A DNA stretch of 64,000 nucleotides from Rhabdornis inornatus (Eukaryota; Chordata; Aves; Passeriformes; Rhabdornithidae): NCBI GenBank assembly GCA_013397075.1, contig VWZS01004810.1:1006561-1070560 (forward strand). Reading direction: 5' to 3'. Made by a program: the position numbers and the translations under genes. Shown piece by piece: positions 62,204 through 64,000 of the stretch. How positions within the stretch are numbered: the first letter of the stretch is position 1; each line of letters opens with the position of its first letter. Under the pieces are notes generated by a model. It was not told the origin of the DNA. It ran no database searches and worked only from the letters and a program-made list of their open reading frames with translations.

Positions 62204-63473
62204 GATTTATGCCACCTGTTCTTCACTGACAACCAAACCCCCTGAATTCCAGCAATGTTTTGTTCCCTGGGCATGGGACAGAACCACACATGAAAGAGAG
62301 GATGCCAGGACTGGGTGAGGTGCTGCTGCTGGCACAGGGCTTGTAAAATTTGCTGAGATCTGATCACAGAGATGCTCAAGACTAAAGCAAAACAAATTGT
62401 TATGAATCTGCCCTTGTCTGGGGATGACGAGGAATCTGTGAATATTTATGTGTACATATATAAAAGTACTTCTGTGGAAACAGGCACGGCTGTATTTCAG
62501 TAACACTGATTTTTTCCATAAGGAAATTCCTGGCTGGAAGATGTGAGTCACTTGTAATCCCAGCAGCCTGTTTGAAAGTCAGGGGGCTGTGTTTGAAGTG
62601 TGCACACTGGTGCTGGGATGAGTGGCTGGATTTGGGTTTCACTTGTCACAAACACAGCTCTGAGTGTGTGCTTCTTGTAAATGCTCCAGGCAACTGATGG
62701 GTTCCAGCAAAACCTCTTTCCTGATGAAGTTAAGTATTTCTAGAAGTGCTTTGTTGAGTTGGTGCTAAGTGTACAGAGGTCTGATTGCCCCTTAAACATG
62801 ATATTATTTCTTACAAGAGGACGTTTTCCTGGAAATATTTTCTTTTTTTCAGAAACTACAAATTTTATGGGCAAAAAGCAAGTATCCATGTGAAGCACTG
62901 CAGTGTTAAAACATGTTGTGTTTTGGAGATTACAGGGTATTCATGTTTCTGCATCTGCTGGGATGCACAGTGGATGTCCCTTGCAACGGGAGGTGCTTTC
63001 CCTGAAACCTCAGTTGCTTTTTTCACCCCTATTCCCTCCTGGGAAAAAAAGAAATAAAAATCTCCAAGGCCAGGATCATTTGTAGCTGGGACCAAACAGC
63101 TTGTTGTGCTTTATCCAAGTTAAAATTCAAAGAGAAACTATGGAGAACTCAAGAGCCTGAGGTAATTTGATCATATTCAAAGAGCCAGAGCAGGTTGCTC
63201 CTCCATGAAGCAGAGTGGAAAATGCATTCATGGGACATGGACCATGAATGAAGAGTCAATGCACATCAAGAAGTCCAGCTCTGCTCTCATGTGAGCTTGA
63301 GAGCTGACTGAGTACAGCTGCCTTCAGGCTCTCCAGTCCCCTTTGTGCATCAGTTCTCCAGTAGCACTGACCCATCCTGAAGGAGAGTTTGGGATCCTGG
63401 CAGGTGGGACCATCACTGACATCAGTGTGAGGATTTGACAAGGGTCCATCTCTCTGTAGTTGTTTCAGATAAA

Positions 63474-63742
63474 ACAGAATCCCAGAACGGGATTGGAAGC
63501 TCATCTCATTCCACCCCCTGCCATGGGCAGGGACACCTTCCACTGTCCCAGGTTGCTCCAAGCCCCATCCAGCCTGGTCTTGGGCACTGCCAGGGATCCA
63601 GGGGCAGCCACAGCTGCTCTGGGCACCCTGTGCCAGGGCCTGCCCACCCTCACAGGGAAGAATTTCTTCTTAACGTCAAATCTAAACCTACTCTTTTTCA
63701 CTTTAAAGTCACTCTCCCTTGCCCTATCATTACAATCCCTGA
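63474..63742 (-). mobile_element. CR1 LINE fragment (3' end, reverse)
   Basis: 'acagaatcccagaacgggat', 'tgccatgggcagggacacct', 'cactgtcccaggttgctcca', 'gaatttcttcttaacgtcaa' and 'ctcccttgccctatcattac' are successive CR1 landmarks in reverse orientation. Confidence 0.9.
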
Positions 63743-64000
63743 AAGAGGTTGAGCTTCAGAATTTCCTGAAGACAGCAGGAAGAATCTAAGCTTCTTGTTG
63801 AGACACATCTCAGAAAAGACCAAAGGGACCTCAAAATGCTGATCCTCTGCAGGCCAGTTTTTAGGTGTTTGCAGTGATGCAGCACTGATCAGCTCTTTGT
63901 TTGTTCCTTCCAGCCCCCAATAACAATGCAGAAAAGGCAGCAGGATCTATACAGAAACAGGCTCTGAATGCCAGGCTGGAAATCCTTCTGTGTGCAAGTG

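Larger units (their letters stand above)
17679..64000 (+). other. BRINP1: BRINP1 gene, 5' portion (partial, runs off the right edge)
   Basis: Four exons on the + strand join in phase to encode residues 1-228 of BRINP1, a neuronal protein of the MACPF superfamily. Family knowledge: BRINPs have a signal peptide, a MACPF domain, a cysteine-rich EGF-like stretch and a long C-terminal region. They are induced in neurons by BMP and retinoic acid and restrain cell-cycle progression; mouse knockouts show altered behaviour. Introns seen here are 32,360, 5,297 and 1,261 bp, with a fourth longer than 6,669 bp. I assign BRINP1 rather than BRINP2 or BRINP3 because the translated exons match what I remember of human BRINP1 nearly residue for residue, including the N-terminal MNWR start, where paralogues differ. 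The non-coding first exon and all exons after residue 228 are not in the window. Confidence 0.95.
57332..64000 (+). other. BRINP1: BRINP1 intron after the fourth coding exon (start only, >6.6 kb)
   Basis: It begins with GTAGGG and runs off the window. It contains the duplicated 1405-bp blocks, three single-N gaps, AT-rich and (AT)n sequence, and a CR1 fragment at 63474-63742. No further BRINP1 exon was recognised, so this intron's acceptor lies downstream. Confidence 0.8.

Overview
This is vertebrate nuclear DNA, almost certainly from a bird and perhaps a songbird. Two things point there. Coding is split into short exons with GT/AG borders separated by kilobases of intron. The interspersed repeats are mostly truncated CR1 retrotransposon 3' ends, in both orientations, plus two bird-type solo LTRs. 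Species cannot be read from the window.

I can support one gene: the 5' coding part of BRINP1 (BMP/retinoic-acid-inducible neural-specific protein 1, also DBC1/FAM5A), on the + strand. Four coding exons are present: 17679-17946 (50 bases of 5' UTR, then ATG at 17729), 50307-50497, 55795-55964 and 57226-57331. Their phases join exactly (2, 1, 0, 1) and give residues 1-228 plus the first base of codon 229, out of about 760 in the family. They cover the signal peptide and most of the MACPF domain, including its Y-G-T-H-x7-G-G signature. The remaining exons (rest of MACPF, EGF-like and C-terminal parts) lie beyond base 64000. At least one non-coding first exon must lie upstream of 17679, because the ATG exon begins at a splice acceptor; I could not find it in the window.

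Layout: 1-17678 is non-coding (probably intron 1) with a solo LTR near 5.9-6.3 kb, CR1 and MIR-like relics; 17947-50306 is a 32.4-kb intron with most of the CR1 fragments, a 30-bp minisatellite and an ERVL-type solo LTR; then introns of 5.3 kb and 1.3 kb; then more than 6.6 kb of a further intron.

The last part contains a clear assembly problem. A 1405-bp block (58675-60079) recurs at 60366-61770 with three base differences seen. Both blocks abut single Ns, and a third N at 62149 is followed by 54 bp that repeat the end of the small piece 60081-60364. This looks like unmerged haplotypes plus one contig placed out of order rather than biology.

The most interesting biological signal is a pair of upstream ORFs just before the BRINP1 start, chained by an ATGA overlap, the second overlapping the main ATG. 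I found no other protein gene, no tRNA, rRNA or known small RNA, no CRISPR array and no undescribed gene system. The long open frames elsewhere are chance or antisense to repeats.
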